Assembly: GCF_000210095.1 (NCBI RefSeq)
Contig: NC_021039.1
Coordinates: 1,200,265-1,264,264 of the forward strand
From: Ruminococcus champanellensis 18P13 = JCM 17042
GTDB lineage: Bacteria; Bacillota; Clostridia; Oscillospirales; Ruminococcaceae
Direction of reading: 5' to 3'
Length of the DNA: 64,000 nt
Position 1 is the first letter of the stretch; every line of letters begins with the position of its first letter. Shown one piece after another: positions 16,053 through 24,106 of this stretch. Below the pieces are notes generated by a model, which was not told the origin of the DNA, did no database searches, and was given only the letters and a program-made list of their open reading frames with translations. The position numbers and the translations under genes were made by a program.

Positions 16053-16802
16053 TTGGGTGGGGAGTATATCAATCTGTCGCCCGGGAACCTGATGCAGGAG
16101 CATCTGTGCTGCATCATCCGGCAAAAAGCACAGCATCCCGGTGTGGAGGCGAAACGGCGCTGGCTAGCTGCCAGACTGCCGGAGGGACATATGTTCCGGA
16201 AGCTGGATGCCAAGGGCTGCGCATTCATTGAGTATGCGCCTTTGGAGCGTGCCTGGGTGCCGATTCTGGGTGAAAATTTCTTGTACATTTACTGCCTGTG
16301 GGTGGATGGAGCGCTGAAGCATCACGGCTATGGGCATGCGTTGATGGAATATTGCATTTTCGATGCCCAATCCAAGGCAAAGTCCGGAATTTGCATACTG
16401 GGAGCAGATAAGCAGAAGGCGTGGCTGTTGGATCAGAGCTTTGCAAAGCAGTTTGGATTTCAGACGGTGGATCAGACAGAAAACGGGTATCAGCTGCTTG
16501 CCATGTCCTTTGATGGCTCAAAGCCCCGATTTGCGCCCCAGGTGCATCACCCGGAGATCCCGGAGCAAAAGCTGGTGATCTATTACGACATGCAGTGCCC
16601 CTTTATCCTGGAACGGGTGGAAAAGCTCAAGGCTTACTGTACGGCTCACCGGATTCCTGCAACCTTCGTGTTGGTAGATACCCTTGTAAAGGCGAAAAAT
16701 CTGCCCGGCGTGTTCAACAATTTTGCCGTGTTCTATCATGGAAAGCTGCAAACAGTCAATCAGCTGAATCCGGTGATGCTGGAAAAGATGCTGGATCGGT
16801 AA
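16053..16802 (+). CDS. GNAT acetyltransferase with YoaP-like C-terminal domain
   Basis: A 249-residue two-domain protein. The first 150 residues are a GNAT-type N-acetyltransferase, with a divergent acetyl-CoA motif around LKHHGYGHALMEYC (near residue 88). The rest resembles the YoaP domain, with YYDMQCPF, a thioredoxin-like CPF motif, near residue 172. The substrate is unknown. The start is a TTG: AGGAGG at 16039-16044 stands 8 bases before it, while the nearby ATG at 16049 opens a different, quickly closed frame. The gene has its own perfect promoter. Confidence 0.7.
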   Translation: MGGEYINLSPGNLMQEHLCCIIRQKAQHPGVEAKRRWLAARLPEGHMFRKLDAKGCAFIEYAPLERAWVPILGENFLYIYCLWVDGALKHHGYGHALMEYCIFDAQSKAKSGICILGADKQKAWLLDQSFAKQFGFQTVDQTENGYQLLAMSFDGSKPRFAPQVHHPEIPEQKLVIYYDMQCPFILERVEKLKAYCTAHRIPATFVLVDTLVKAKNLPGVFNNFAVFYHGKLQTVNQLNPVMLEKMLDR

Positions 16803-16821
16803 TTACAGGGGATGGACACAA

Positions 16822-16852
16822 AAAGCGGGGTATCTTTTGGATACACCGCTTT
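16822..16852. terminator. Bidirectional terminator between convergent genes
   Basis: AAAGCGGGGTATC (16822-16834) pairs with GATACACCGCTTT (16840-16852) with one mismatch and a TTTTG loop; T runs flank it on either strand. Confidence 0.75.
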
Positions 16853-16871
16853 GTATTTCCTGAGTGTGCGC

Positions 16872-18299
16872 TTAGGCGTCTTCTGGCACTTTACCTGCCT
16901 TTAAGCGTTTCAAGTAATCCTTCGTTTCTGAGGATACTACTCCGGACAGATAAATCAGCGCAGTCACATTTGGGATTGCCATCAGTCCGTTGAAGATGTC
17001 TGCCAGGTTCCAGACAACTTCTACGGTCAGATAGGGGCCGATGAATACAGCAGCCACGTAGAGCAAACGGAACAGCATGGCAGCTGTCTTATTGGAGCCG
17101 GTCAAATACGCCAGGCAGCGCTCAGAGTAGTAGTTCCAGCCCAGAATGGTGGTGAAGGCGAATACTGCCAGGCATGCCATCAGAATGAATGCGGATACCT
17201 TTTCCGGGAAGGGCAGTCCATACCGGAAGGCGTCAGTGGTAATGGCAACGCCCTTCAGATCCTTTGCATAGCTGCCCGCCATGACGATGGACAGACCGGT
17301 CATGGTGCAGACGATGATGGTATCAATGAAGGTGCCCGTCATGGTAACAAGTCCTTGGCGAACCGGTTCCTTTGTTTTTGCTGCGGCTGCCGCAATGGGT
17401 GCAGAGCCAAGGCCGGCCTCGTTGGAGAAAATGCCCCGTGCGATACCGTTGCGCATGGAAAGCAGTACAATAGAGATGCCAGCTGCGCCGCCTGCAATGG
17501 GACGCAGACCAAAGGCACTTTTCACAATGGTGACAATGGCGGCGGGGATTTCAGTCACATGGGTGAAGATGATGATCAGACAGCTGACCACATATGCGAC
17601 GATCATAAAGGGGACGATCAGCTCGGATGCAGCGGCAATGCGCTTGATGCCGCCGATGACGATCAGCGCCACGCACAGAGTAATGAGCAGTCCGGTGATC
17701 ATGGTAGTCCAGGTATAGGTCTGGCCGAAGATCTGGAAGGTGTGCACCTGATCCGGGTCAAAGAAATTGTTTGCCGCAGAGGTAATGCCGTTGATCTGGG
17801 TGATGGTGCCGATGCCCATAAGCCCGGCAAGCAGACCGAATATGGCAAACAGATTTGCCAGCCACTTCCAGCGGTTGCCCATACCGTTTTCAATGTAGTA
17901 GAAGGGGCCGCCCAGAATGTTGCCCCGGCTGTCGGTGACACGGTACTTGATGGCCAGCAGTCCTTCTGCATACTTGGTGGCCATGCCAAAGAATGCGGCA
18001 ACCTCCATCCACAGCAGTGCTCCGGGTCCGCCTGCGGCAATGGCGGTGGCGACACCAACGATGTTTCCGGTGCCCACGGTGGCGGAAAGGGCGGTACACA
18101 ATGCGGCAAAGCTGGATACCTCGCCGTGTCCGGTTTCCTCCTCTTTCCACATGTACTTGAGTGCCGCGCCAAGCTTGGAAACCTGTAAAAAACGGGTTCG
18201 GCATGTGAGCAGCAGTCCGCATGCCAGAATGAGTACGATCAGGGGAACGCCCCATACATAGTCATCCACCAGTTTGACGATTTGGTTGAACGAGTCCAT
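16872..18299 (-). CDS. Sodium:alanine/glycine symporter (AGCS family)
   Basis: A 475-residue transporter with about eleven membrane segments. Family signatures are the GTGNIVGVATAIAAGGPGAL stretch near residue 77, MATKYAEGLLA near 107 and FSNEAGLGSAP near 295, all typical of AGCS carriers that import alanine or glycine with Na+. Length is normal. AAAGGAG precedes the ATG. Its own perfect promoter is about 105 bases upstream; I saw no glycine riboswitch in the leader. Alanine or glycine cannot be distinguished by sequence here. Confidence 0.9.
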   Translation of the reverse strand: MDSFNQIVKLVDDYVWGVPLIVLILACGLLLTCRTRFLQVSKLGAALKYMWKEEETGHGEVSSFAALCTALSATVGTGNIVGVATAIAAGGPGALLWMEVAAFFGMATKYAEGLLAIKYRVTDSRGNILGGPFYYIENGMGNRWKWLANLFAIFGLLAGLMGIGTITQINGITSAANNFFDPDQVHTFQIFGQTYTWTTMITGLLITLCVALIVIGGIKRIAAASELIVPFMIVAYVVSCLIIIFTHVTEIPAAIVTIVKSAFGLRPIAGGAAGISIVLLSMRNGIARGIFSNEAGLGSAPIAAAAAKTKEPVRQGLVTMTGTFIDTIIVCTMTGLSIVMAGSYAKDLKGVAITTDAFRYGLPFPEKVSAFILMACLAVFAFTTILGWNYYSERCLAYLTGSNKTAAMLFRLLYVAAVFIGPYLTVEVVWNLADIFNGLMAIPNVTALIYLSGVVSSETKDYLKRLKAGKVPEDA

Positions 18300-18403
18300 G
18301 TTTCAGCTCCTTTAACACAATGATGTGCAAATATTTGTAAGCCTGCAAAAGAATCCGGGTTTTTGTACAGGATAACAGAATATTCGACAAAATCCAACAA
18401 AAA

Positions 18404-18432
18404 ATTATACCATGCACTGAACGTTCTGTCAA
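18404..18432 (-). promoter_or_regulatory. Consensus promoter of the alanine symporter gene
   Basis: On the minus strand TTGACA (complement of 18427-18432), 17-base spacer, TATAAT (complement of 18404-18409). Confidence 0.8.
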
Positions 18433-18461
18433 GATATACGAAGCAAAAACATACGTTTTGA

Positions 18462-18490
18462 TTGCAAACCTGTTGCAAGTATGCTATAAT
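18462..18490 (+). promoter_or_regulatory. Promoter of the TM1266-like regulator gene
   Basis: TTGCAA (18462-18467), 17-base spacer, TATAAT (18485-18490), 33 bases before the ATG. Confidence 0.75.
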
Positions 18491-18522
18491 AGGGGCGGTA
18501 TCATCAGCCAAAGGAGGTACAT

Positions 18523-18801
18523 ATGGATACAAGGGTGGCTTTGATCGGGATCATTGTGGAGGATCCGGGGGCGGTGGATGCTCTCAACGGCATTCTCCAC
18601 GAGTACAGTGCTTACATCATCGGCAGAATGGGCATTCCCTACCGGCAAAAGCACATTAACGTGATCAGCATTGCAGTGGATGCGCCCCAGGACTGCATCA
18701 GTGCCCTGTCCGGGAAGATCGGCAGGCTGCACGGGGTCAGCACCAAAACCGCATACTCCAACGTGATCTTCTCCGGCGAGCAGAAAACACAGAACACATG
18801 A
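18523..18801 (+). CDS. TM1266-family putative iron-only hydrogenase system regulator
   Basis: A 92-residue ACT/ferredoxin-like alpha-beta protein. The start RVALIGIIVEDP and the later region RMGIPYRQKHINVISIAVDA match the TM1266 family, small proteins often encoded near [FeFe] hydrogenase or maturase genes and proposed to regulate them. Proof of that role is lacking for most members. The group B hydrogenase gene is 2.6 kb upstream but in a separate transcription unit. AAAGGAGG precedes the ATG. A transporter gene follows after 16 bases. Confidence 0.75.
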   Translation: MDTRVALIGIIVEDPGAVDALNGILHEYSAYIIGRMGIPYRQKHINVISIAVDAPQDCISALSGKIGRLHGVSTKTAYSNVIFSGEQKTQNT

Positions 18802-18817
18802 GAAAGAGGTATTGTTT

Positions 18818-20131
18818 GTGAGTGAAGTCATATGGATGTTACTGTTACAGGCACTTTTGATCGGACTGAACGCCGTTTTTGCCAGTGCGGAGATTGCTGT
18901 GCTGTCCGTCAGCGAAACAAAGCTTGCCAAGCTTTCCGAGCAGGGAAACAAGAAGGCCTCCCGGCTTATGAAGCTGACCCGGCAGCCGGCGAAGTTCCTT
19001 GCCACCATCCAGGTTGCCATCACATTGTCCGGATTCCTGGGCAGTGCATTTGCGGCAGATAACTTTTCAGACGGACTGGTGAGCTGGCTGCTTTCTTTGG
19101 GAGTGCCTGTTTCTGAAAAGACCCTGGACACCATTGCAGTGGTGCTCATCACCTTGATCCTGTCCTATTTTACCTTGATTTTTGGAGAGCTTGTACCCAA
19201 GCGGATCGCCATGCGGAAGTCGGAGAAGCTGGCACTGGGGATTTCCGGTCTGATCGGCGGCATTTCCGTAATCTTTTCTCCCATAGTATGGCTGCTGACC
19301 GCTTCTACCAACGGCGTGCTGCGGCTGATCGGCATTGATCCGGAAGCGGCGGATGAGGAGATCAGCGAGGAGGAGATCCGCATGATGGTGGACGCAGGCA
19401 GTCAGAGCGGTGCCATTGATGCAGCGGAGCAGGAGCTGATCCACAACGTGTTTGAATTTGACGATCTGACCGCCGGAGAGATCGCCACACACCGGACGGA
19501 GGTGGATACTCTGTGGCTGAAGGATACGCCGGAGCAGTGGGCAGAATCCATTCGTCTGACCCGGCACGGGCTGTACCCGGTGTGCGATGGCTCAAAGGAC
19601 GACATCACCGGTGTGCTTCGGGTGGCGGATTATTACCGACTGGAGGAAAAAAGCCGGGAGAATATTTTGAAGCATGCAGTGAAGCCAGCCTATTTTGTGC
19701 CGGAGCGCATCAAGGCGGATGTGCTGTTCCGGAACATGAGAGCCGGCGGCCATGCCATGGCGGTTGTCGTGGACGAATACGGTGGCATGTCCGGTGTGAT
19801 AACCATGAAAGATCTGATCGAACAGCTGATCGGAGAATTTCCGGCAGAAGGGGAAGAGGCGGACGCAGAAATGCCCAGGATCATCCGGGGCGAGGGCGAC
19901 TGTTGGAAGATCCGGGGCAATGTGGAGATGCATAAGCTGGAAAAGGCACTGGGGGTTCAGATCCCCGGGGAGGAATTCGACACCTTCAGCGGCTTTGTGT
20001 TTGGTGCCCTGAGCCGGATCCCGGAGGATGGAGCTTGTGATATCCCGGTGGAATTCCCTTTGTTCGATGTGAAGATCCAGCGGATCGGAGAGCATCAGAT
20101 CCAGGAGGCAGAGCTGATGCTGAAAAAATAG
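18818..20131 (+). CDS. CNNM/HlyC-CorC family membrane protein (DUF21 plus CBS pair)
   Basis: A 437-residue protein with an N-terminal DUF21 membrane domain of four segments (about 3-27, 55-80, 94-120 and 130-155), containing the FGELVPKRIA signature near residue 124. A cytoplasmic CBS-domain pair (about 200-330) and a C-terminal CorC/HlyC domain follow. Members affect magnesium or sodium efflux and were historically called hemolysins. The GTG at 18818 has better spacing to GAAAGAGGT than the in-frame TTG six bases earlier. It may be cotranscribed with the TM1266-like gene. Confidence 0.85.
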   Translation: MSEVIWMLLLQALLIGLNAVFASAEIAVLSVSETKLAKLSEQGNKKASRLMKLTRQPAKFLATIQVAITLSGFLGSAFAADNFSDGLVSWLLSLGVPVSEKTLDTIAVVLITLILSYFTLIFGELVPKRIAMRKSEKLALGISGLIGGISVIFSPIVWLLTASTNGVLRLIGIDPEAADEEISEEEIRMMVDAGSQSGAIDAAEQELIHNVFEFDDLTAGEIATHRTEVDTLWLKDTPEQWAESIRLTRHGLYPVCDGSKDDITGVLRVADYYRLEEKSRENILKHAVKPAYFVPERIKADVLFRNMRAGGHAMAVVVDEYGGMSGVITMKDLIEQLIGEFPAEGEEADAEMPRIIRGEGDCWKIRGNVEMHKLEKALGVQIPGEEFDTFSGFVFGALSRIPEDGACDIPVEFPLFDVKIQRIGEHQIQEAELMLKK

Positions 20132-20133
20132 TG

Positions 20134-20175
20134 GATAAAAGCGGCGTTGCATGCTTGTGCAGTGCCGCTTTTATC
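20134..20175. terminator. Bidirectional terminator at the CNNM/spmB junction
   Basis: GATAAAAGCGGC (20134-20145) and GCCGCTTTTATC (20164-20175) form a perfect 12-bp stem between convergent genes; its right arm overlaps the last codons of spmB. Confidence 0.85.
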
Positions 20176-20686
20176 CGAACAGCCGGATGCACAGGCAGCT
20201 GCACAGGAAGGCGGTGCAGTCTCCGCACAGGGCGCACAGCAGGGTGTGTCTGCCGTTGCGGATGCCGCAGGTGCCGTAATACAGGGCAATGGTGTAAAAG
20301 GTGGTTTCGGAGGATCCCTGCAGCACGCTGGCAATGGTTCCGACTGTGCTGTCCGGACCGTAGCTGTCCAGCAGACTTTCGTATACCGCAAGGGAGCCGC
20401 TGCCGGAAATGGGACGGATCAGTGCCAGCGGGATGCACTCGGCGGGAAAGCCAACGGCGGACAGGACGGGAGCGCACAGGGAAGTGAGCAGGTCTGTCAG
20501 TCCGGATGCCTTCACCAAGGATACCACTGTCAGCAGCGCAATGAGAGTGGGCAGCAAATCAACGCCCAGCTTCAGATTTTCTTTCGCCCCTTCCAGGAAT
20601 GCATCAAATACGGGGACTTTTTTGTATGTACCATACAGCAGCACCGCCCCAAAGATCACCGGTACAAAATAGGATGTCAGCTGCAT
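20171..20686 (-). CDS. spmB: Spore maturation protein B
   Basis: A 171-residue membrane protein with the nucleoside-recognition (gate) domain shared by SpmA, SpmB and nucleoside transporters. Recognisable parts are FDAFLEGAKENLKLGVDLLP near residue 27 and RPISGSGSL near 90. In Bacillus, SpmA and SpmB are needed for spore core dehydration. The gene overlaps spmA by 10 bases, so the pair is coupled. Confidence 0.88.
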   Translation of the reverse strand: MQLTSYFVPVIFGAVLLYGTYKKVPVFDAFLEGAKENLKLGVDLLPTLIALLTVVSLVKASGLTDLLTSLCAPVLSAVGFPAECIPLALIRPISGSGSLAVYESLLDSYGPDSTVGTIASVLQGSSETTFYTIALYYGTCGIRNGRHTLLCALCGDCTAFLCSCLCIRLFG

Positions 20687-21285
20687 TTGCGTTCCTTTCT
20701 ACGGCTGCATGCCTGGATGGCAGAGAGGGTGCGGGTAATGACAATGAGTACGATCAGCGTCACAGCACTGGTGAGCCATACCCAGGGCAGGATGGACAGG
20801 GGAGCGGCGGAGCCGTGCTTTGCCCGCAGAGCAGCCACTGTGGTGGGAAACAGGGTCAGGGAAGCGGTGTTCAGTACGGTGAAAAGGACGATGTTGTCCG
20901 AGGCGGTGCTGCCGCAGCCGGACTCTTTTTTCAGCGCATCCACTGCTGTCAGACCGAAGGGAGTAGCTGCGTTTCCCAGCCCCAGAAGGTTGGCGGCAAA
21001 ATTCATGGTAATGGCGGGCAGGGCTGTTCCCTTTGGATTCAGTCCCGGAAACAGCCAGCATGCGGGCTTGGCAAAGCAGGCTGCAAGCCGATCCGTCAGA
21101 CCGCTGCACTGGGCGATCCGAAGCAATCCGCCCCAGACACACATGCCGCCGGTGAGGTAGATGCATAGCTCAATGGCACCGGCACCTTCCTCCAGAACCA
21201 CATTTGTCAGGGCATCCGCCCTGCCGGTACAGATGCCGCAAAGGATGGCGGCAACAGCAAGCAGGGCGAAAAAACGGTTCATCAT
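20677..21285 (-). CDS. spmA: Spore maturation protein A
   Basis: A 202-residue polytopic membrane protein of the nucleoside-recognition family, with GGMCVWGGLLRIAQCSGLTD near residue 45 and the NLLGLGNAATPFGL motif near 100, both characteristic of SpmA. It acts with SpmB in spore dehydration. The start is the ATG 7 bases after AGGAGG; an upstream in-frame start lacks a site. It is divergent from abrB, a regulator of stationary-phase genes. Confidence 0.88.
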   Translation of the reverse strand: MMNRFFALLAVAAILCGICTGRADALTNVVLEEGAGAIELCIYLTGGMCVWGGLLRIAQCSGLTDRLAACFAKPACWLFPGLNPKGTALPAITMNFAANLLGLGNAATPFGLTAVDALKKESGCGSTASDNIVLFTVLNTASLTLFPTTVAALRAKHGSAAPLSILPWVWLTSAVTLIVLIVITRTLSAIQACSRRKERKCS

Positions 21286-21337
21286 AAGCATTCCTCCTGA
21301 AATCATCTATTTTTCACATATTTTAGCTCAAAAATAC

Positions 21338-21366
21338 TTGACAAACGGAAAAACGTAATGTATAAT
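21338..21366 (+). promoter_or_regulatory. Consensus promoter of abrB
   Basis: TTGACA (21338-21343), 17 bases, TATAAT (21361-21366). The 66-base leader shows no obvious structured element. Confidence 0.85.
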
Positions 21367-21431
21367 GAAGTAGTTAAATATGGGAAAGGCGCAGATTTGA
21401 AAAACATTGATCTGCGGAATGGTGAAAAACT

Positions 21432-21680
21432 ATGAAAAGCACAGGTATTGTAAGAAAAGTTGACGAGCTCGGCCGTGTGGTTATCCCCAAGGAACTGAGA
21501 AACACACTGGGTATTGCAGAGCGGGATCCCCTTGAAATCTATGTAGAGGGCAGCCGTATTATTCTGCAGAAGTATGAGACCAGCTGTGTATTCTGCAGCG
21601 AGCGTACCGATGAAATGTTCATGGGCAAGTACGTTTGCGAAGAGTGCCGGGAGAAGTTGGCTGACACCATCGACGACTAA
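21432..21680 (+). CDS. abrB: AbrB-family transition-state regulator with C-terminal Cys pairs
   Basis: An 82-residue DNA-binding protein. The N-terminal swapped-hairpin domain is clear (STGIVRKVDELGRVVIPKEL, then LEIYVEGSRIILQKY). The C-terminus has CVFC and CEEC pairs 20 residues apart, suggesting a zinc knuckle instead of the Bacillus AbrB multimerisation domain, a form common in Clostridia. It probably controls growth-phase or sporulation genes, and lies divergent to spmA. It could equally be a SpoVT-type paralogue. Confidence 0.85.
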   Translation: MKSTGIVRKVDELGRVVIPKELRNTLGIAERDPLEIYVEGSRIILQKYETSCVFCSERTDEMFMGKYVCEECREKLADTIDD

Positions 21681-21712
21681 TTTTTTGAAACTGAAAAAGT
21701 TTTCAAAAAAGC

Positions 21713-21741
21713 TTGACATTTTAGATCAGACATGATATAAT
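21713..21741 (+). promoter_or_regulatory. Consensus promoter of tRNA-Arg
   Basis: TTGACA (21713-21718), 17 bases, TATAAT (21736-21741), 44 bases before the mature tRNA 5' end. An AT-rich inverted repeat just before it may terminate abrB. Confidence 0.85.
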
Positions 21742-21784
21742 ATTAAGCGTTGGTTGAGATCATCCGAATCTCGGATGATCACAT

Positions 21785-21861
21785 GCGTTGTTAGCTCAGC
21801 TGGATAGAGTGACTGGCTACGAACCAGTAGGTCGGGGGTTCGAGTCCCTCACAGCGCACCA
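21785..21861 (+). tRNA. tRNA-Arg, anticodon ACG
   Basis: A 77-nt cloverleaf. The acceptor stem GCGTTGT pairs with ACAGCGC (one G-U) and the discriminator A is followed by an encoded CCA. The anticodon stem ACTGG/CCAGT encloses the loop CTACGAA, giving anticodon ACG. The T arm contains GGTTCGAGTCC. The first A of the anticodon is probably edited to inosine, which needs TadA. Confidence 0.95.
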
Positions 21862-21870
21862 GACCATCAG

Positions 21871-21902
21871 ATACGGCAGCAGATTTTGCTGCCGTATTTT
21901 TT
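21871..21902 (+). terminator. tRNA-Arg terminator
   Basis: ATACGGCAGCA and TGCTGCCGTAT form an 11-bp stem with a 5-base loop, followed by a T run ending at 21902. Confidence 0.9.
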
Positions 21903-21943
21903 ATGCAGACCGGAGGATGGACACTCCGGTCTGTTTTTTTGCA

Positions 21944-23002
21944 TCAGCTCCGTGCCCGGATCTGCGCAATCAGATCCTCTGCAATCCGGCTGACCTGGTC
22001 AAAATCCAGAGCGTCAATATAATGGGACTCCAGTCGGTCGTGCACTGTAAGGGCATTGGCAATGGCGCTGGATGCCTCCTCTGCCAGGGCAAGAGCCGCC
22101 TTCCGGTCGAAGGTGATCCGCTGCTTTCGCTGGGCAAGCAGTTCTTTGTGGTAGAACCGGGTCATGTGCATGTGGACTGCGTTGGGTGTCTCCTCCTGCC
22201 GGATGGGCGTTCGGGCAGAGAATACCAGCTTCAGCTCCGGCAAAAGCACAGCCTCCAGCATAGGCTCCGGAAAGAGCATGTTTTCCGAAGCGATTACATG
22301 CAGCCCACGTTTGCATGCCTGAGCCGCCAGCTGCCGCAGCAGGGTATCACTGGCTGTATACAGGGGATCCAGCAGCTCCGTGATCTGATAGTCCGGGGGC
22401 AGGGACTGGGTCACATAACCGGAGGCGGTGAGGGCGGAAAGCTGTCGGTAGGAAATGCTGCCGGCGGCGCCCCTGGCTTTTGGCAGTGTCCGCTTGGCAA
22501 GTCGTTCTCCGAACCCTGTCAGCTTCTGATGCAAAAGGGCGTGATTCCCCAGCGCTGTCAGATCCTGATGCAGGGCGGTGACTGCCTGCACATACTGCCG
22601 GGCACGCTGATGCCACTGTGCGTTTTCATCCGCCGCCTGTCGGACTTCCTCTCCCGCATCCTGCATTTTTTTCTTGTCCAGGCATGCTCCCAGATTCACA
22701 AGCTCCTGGGACACCAGAGGATACTTTGCCTCAAACACATGGGGCGCTGTGCCGTCCACGATCACCACGCCCCGATCCTCCAGCACCACTGCATCCAGAG
22801 AGCTTTCGTCCGAGGAGCAGTGATACAGGGAAATCGGCTCCCCGTCAAAGGCTGCTGCCACACGCTTCATCAGCGTGGATTTTCCGGTTCCCGGTCCACC
22901 CTTGAGTATGTAGGTGTAGAAGCCGGGCTGCTGGATCTGTTCGGAAAATCTGGTGCGGAATCCGCCGGCGGTGACTCCGCCGAGAAAATAAGACTGCTGC
23001 AT
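21944..23002 (-). CDS. P-loop ATPase of unknown function (PRK06851-like)
   Basis: A 352-residue protein with a clear Walker A motif, GGPGTGKSTL, near residue 35. The following region holds VVIVDGTAPH (near 78), typical of a family of uncharacterised Firmicutes ATPases of similar length. A helical, Gln- and Ala-rich middle (about 110-190) suggests a coiled coil. No membrane segment or nuclease motif is visible. It lies 53 bases after the acetyltransferase gene on the same strand and is probably cotranscribed with it. The function is not known. Confidence 0.65.
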   Translation of the reverse strand: MQQSYFLGGVTAGGFRTRFSEQIQQPGFYTYILKGGPGTGKSTLMKRVAAAFDGEPISLYHCSSDESSLDAVVLEDRGVVIVDGTAPHVFEAKYPLVSQELVNLGACLDKKKMQDAGEEVRQAADENAQWHQRARQYVQAVTALHQDLTALGNHALLHQKLTGFGERLAKRTLPKARGAAGSISYRQLSALTASGYVTQSLPPDYQITELLDPLYTASDTLLRQLAAQACKRGLHVIASENMLFPEPMLEAVLLPELKLVFSARTPIRQEETPNAVHMHMTRFYHKELLAQRKQRITFDRKAALALAEEASSAIANALTVHDRLESHYIDALDFDQVSRIAEDLIAQIRARS

Positions 23003-23055
23003 AATGTAAACCTCCCATCGGATATGTTTTATCTTATGCAGAACCGGTTATTTTG

Positions 23056-23469
23056 TCACTGAACAGTCGGAAAAACCGGTGGATCGATCCGGAGCATAGG
23101 GCGCTGATCGGTGCGACATTCCATTCCGCACTTTTCGTAGAATCCGGCTTTGTTCCCATCGCACACCAGGATCTTCCGGTAGATGTGGGCGTATTTGTCC
23201 AGCATCCGGCACGCCATTTCCTTGCCAATGCCCGCCCCCTGATACTTGGGATCGATCAGCAGATAGGGGAAGAATACGTTCATGCTGCCGTCGGATATGG
23301 CAGTCATCAGTCCTGCCAGCTGTGTGTCATCCCATACTGTCAGCAGGGACTGGGCGTTGGCAATCCCATGCACCAGCGCCTGGGGATACTGGGCGGATTC
23401 CCAGTTGACAGCGGCAAAAAGCTGCTGGATCTGTTCTGCTGCCGGCATTTTCTCAAACGTGTACTCCAT
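23056..23469 (-). CDS. GNAT-family N-acetyltransferase
   Basis: A 137-residue single-domain acetyltransferase. Motif A, PKYQGAGIGKEMACRML, near residue 75 binds acetyl-CoA, and NKAGFYEKCGM near 106 is the usual motif B. The substrate cannot be inferred. GGAGAACGG precedes the ATG. The downstream P-loop ATPase is probably in the same transcript. Confidence 0.82.
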   Translation of the reverse strand: MEYTFEKMPAAEQIQQLFAAVNWESAQYPQALVHGIANAQSLLTVWDDTQLAGLMTAISDGSMNVFFPYLLIDPKYQGAGIGKEMACRMLDKYAHIYRKILVCDGNKAGFYEKCGMECRTDQRPMLRIDPPVFPTVQ

Positions 23470-23545
23470 TCCGTTCTCCTTTCTTTGTGGCTGCTGCCTG
23501 CTTCTGTCTTAGTATATCCCGTTTCTGCATGTCTTATGCCCGCAG

Positions 23546-23574
23546 TTGCATCTTTTGCCGGTTTGTGCTACAAT
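23546..23574 (+). promoter_or_regulatory. Promoter of dtd
   Basis: TTGCAT (23546-23551), 17-base spacer, TACAAT (23569-23574), about 50 bases before the ATG. Confidence 0.65.
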
Positions 23575-23627
23575 AAGCAAAGGCAATATCACCCAAAGTA
23601 TGATGCAAGAAAGTGAGGGCAATCAAC

Positions 23628-24071
23628 ATGCGTGCAGTGATTCAGCGTGTACAGCATGCAAGCGTGAGTGTGGATGGAACCGTGCGTGGCGCCATCGGGA
23701 AAGGCTATCTGGTGCTGCTGGGGGTCGGTGCAGAGGATGACGAAAGTCATATGCGGAAGGTGGCGGATAAGATGCTCCAGCTGCGAATTTTTGAGGACGA
23801 AAACGGGAAGATCAACCGCTCCCTGGATCAGGTGCATGGAGAATTACTGGTGATCTCCCAGTTTACTTTGTATGCGGACTGCCGGAAGGGCAACCGGCCG
23901 AACTTCCTCCAGGCAGCCAAACCGGAACTGGCAGAGCAGTTGTATGAAGCCTTTCTGGCGTACTGCCGCAGCCGGGTGGAAAAAGTGGAATCCGGCGTAT
24001 TCGGGGCGGATATGAAGGTATCCCTTTGCAATGACGGTCCATTCACCATTGTGCTGGATTCGAATAATTAA
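23628..24071 (+). CDS. dtd: D-aminoacyl-tRNA deacylase
   Basis: A 147-residue DTD enzyme that hydrolyses D-amino acids (and glycine) wrongly attached to tRNA. The two active-site signatures are present: SQFTLYAD near residue 77, followed by RKGNRPNF, and GPFTIVLDS near the C-terminus, where DTD proteins carry the cross-subunit Gly-Pro motif. The ATG giving MRAVIQRV is the family-standard start; a GTG five codons earlier is less likely. Confidence 0.93.
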   Translation: MRAVIQRVQHASVSVDGTVRGAIGKGYLVLLGVGAEDDESHMRKVADKMLQLRIFEDENGKINRSLDQVHGELLVISQFTLYADCRKGNRPNFLQAAKPELAEQLYEAFLAYCRSRVEKVESGVFGADMKVSLCNDGPFTIVLDSNN

Positions 24072-24106
24072 GCCCCATAGGTCCATACTCACACTGAGGT
24101 GATGGT

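Noticed and set aside
18300..18403. Glycine riboswitch in the alanine symporter leader
   Set aside because: The leader is about 100 bases and I see no glycine aptamer core.
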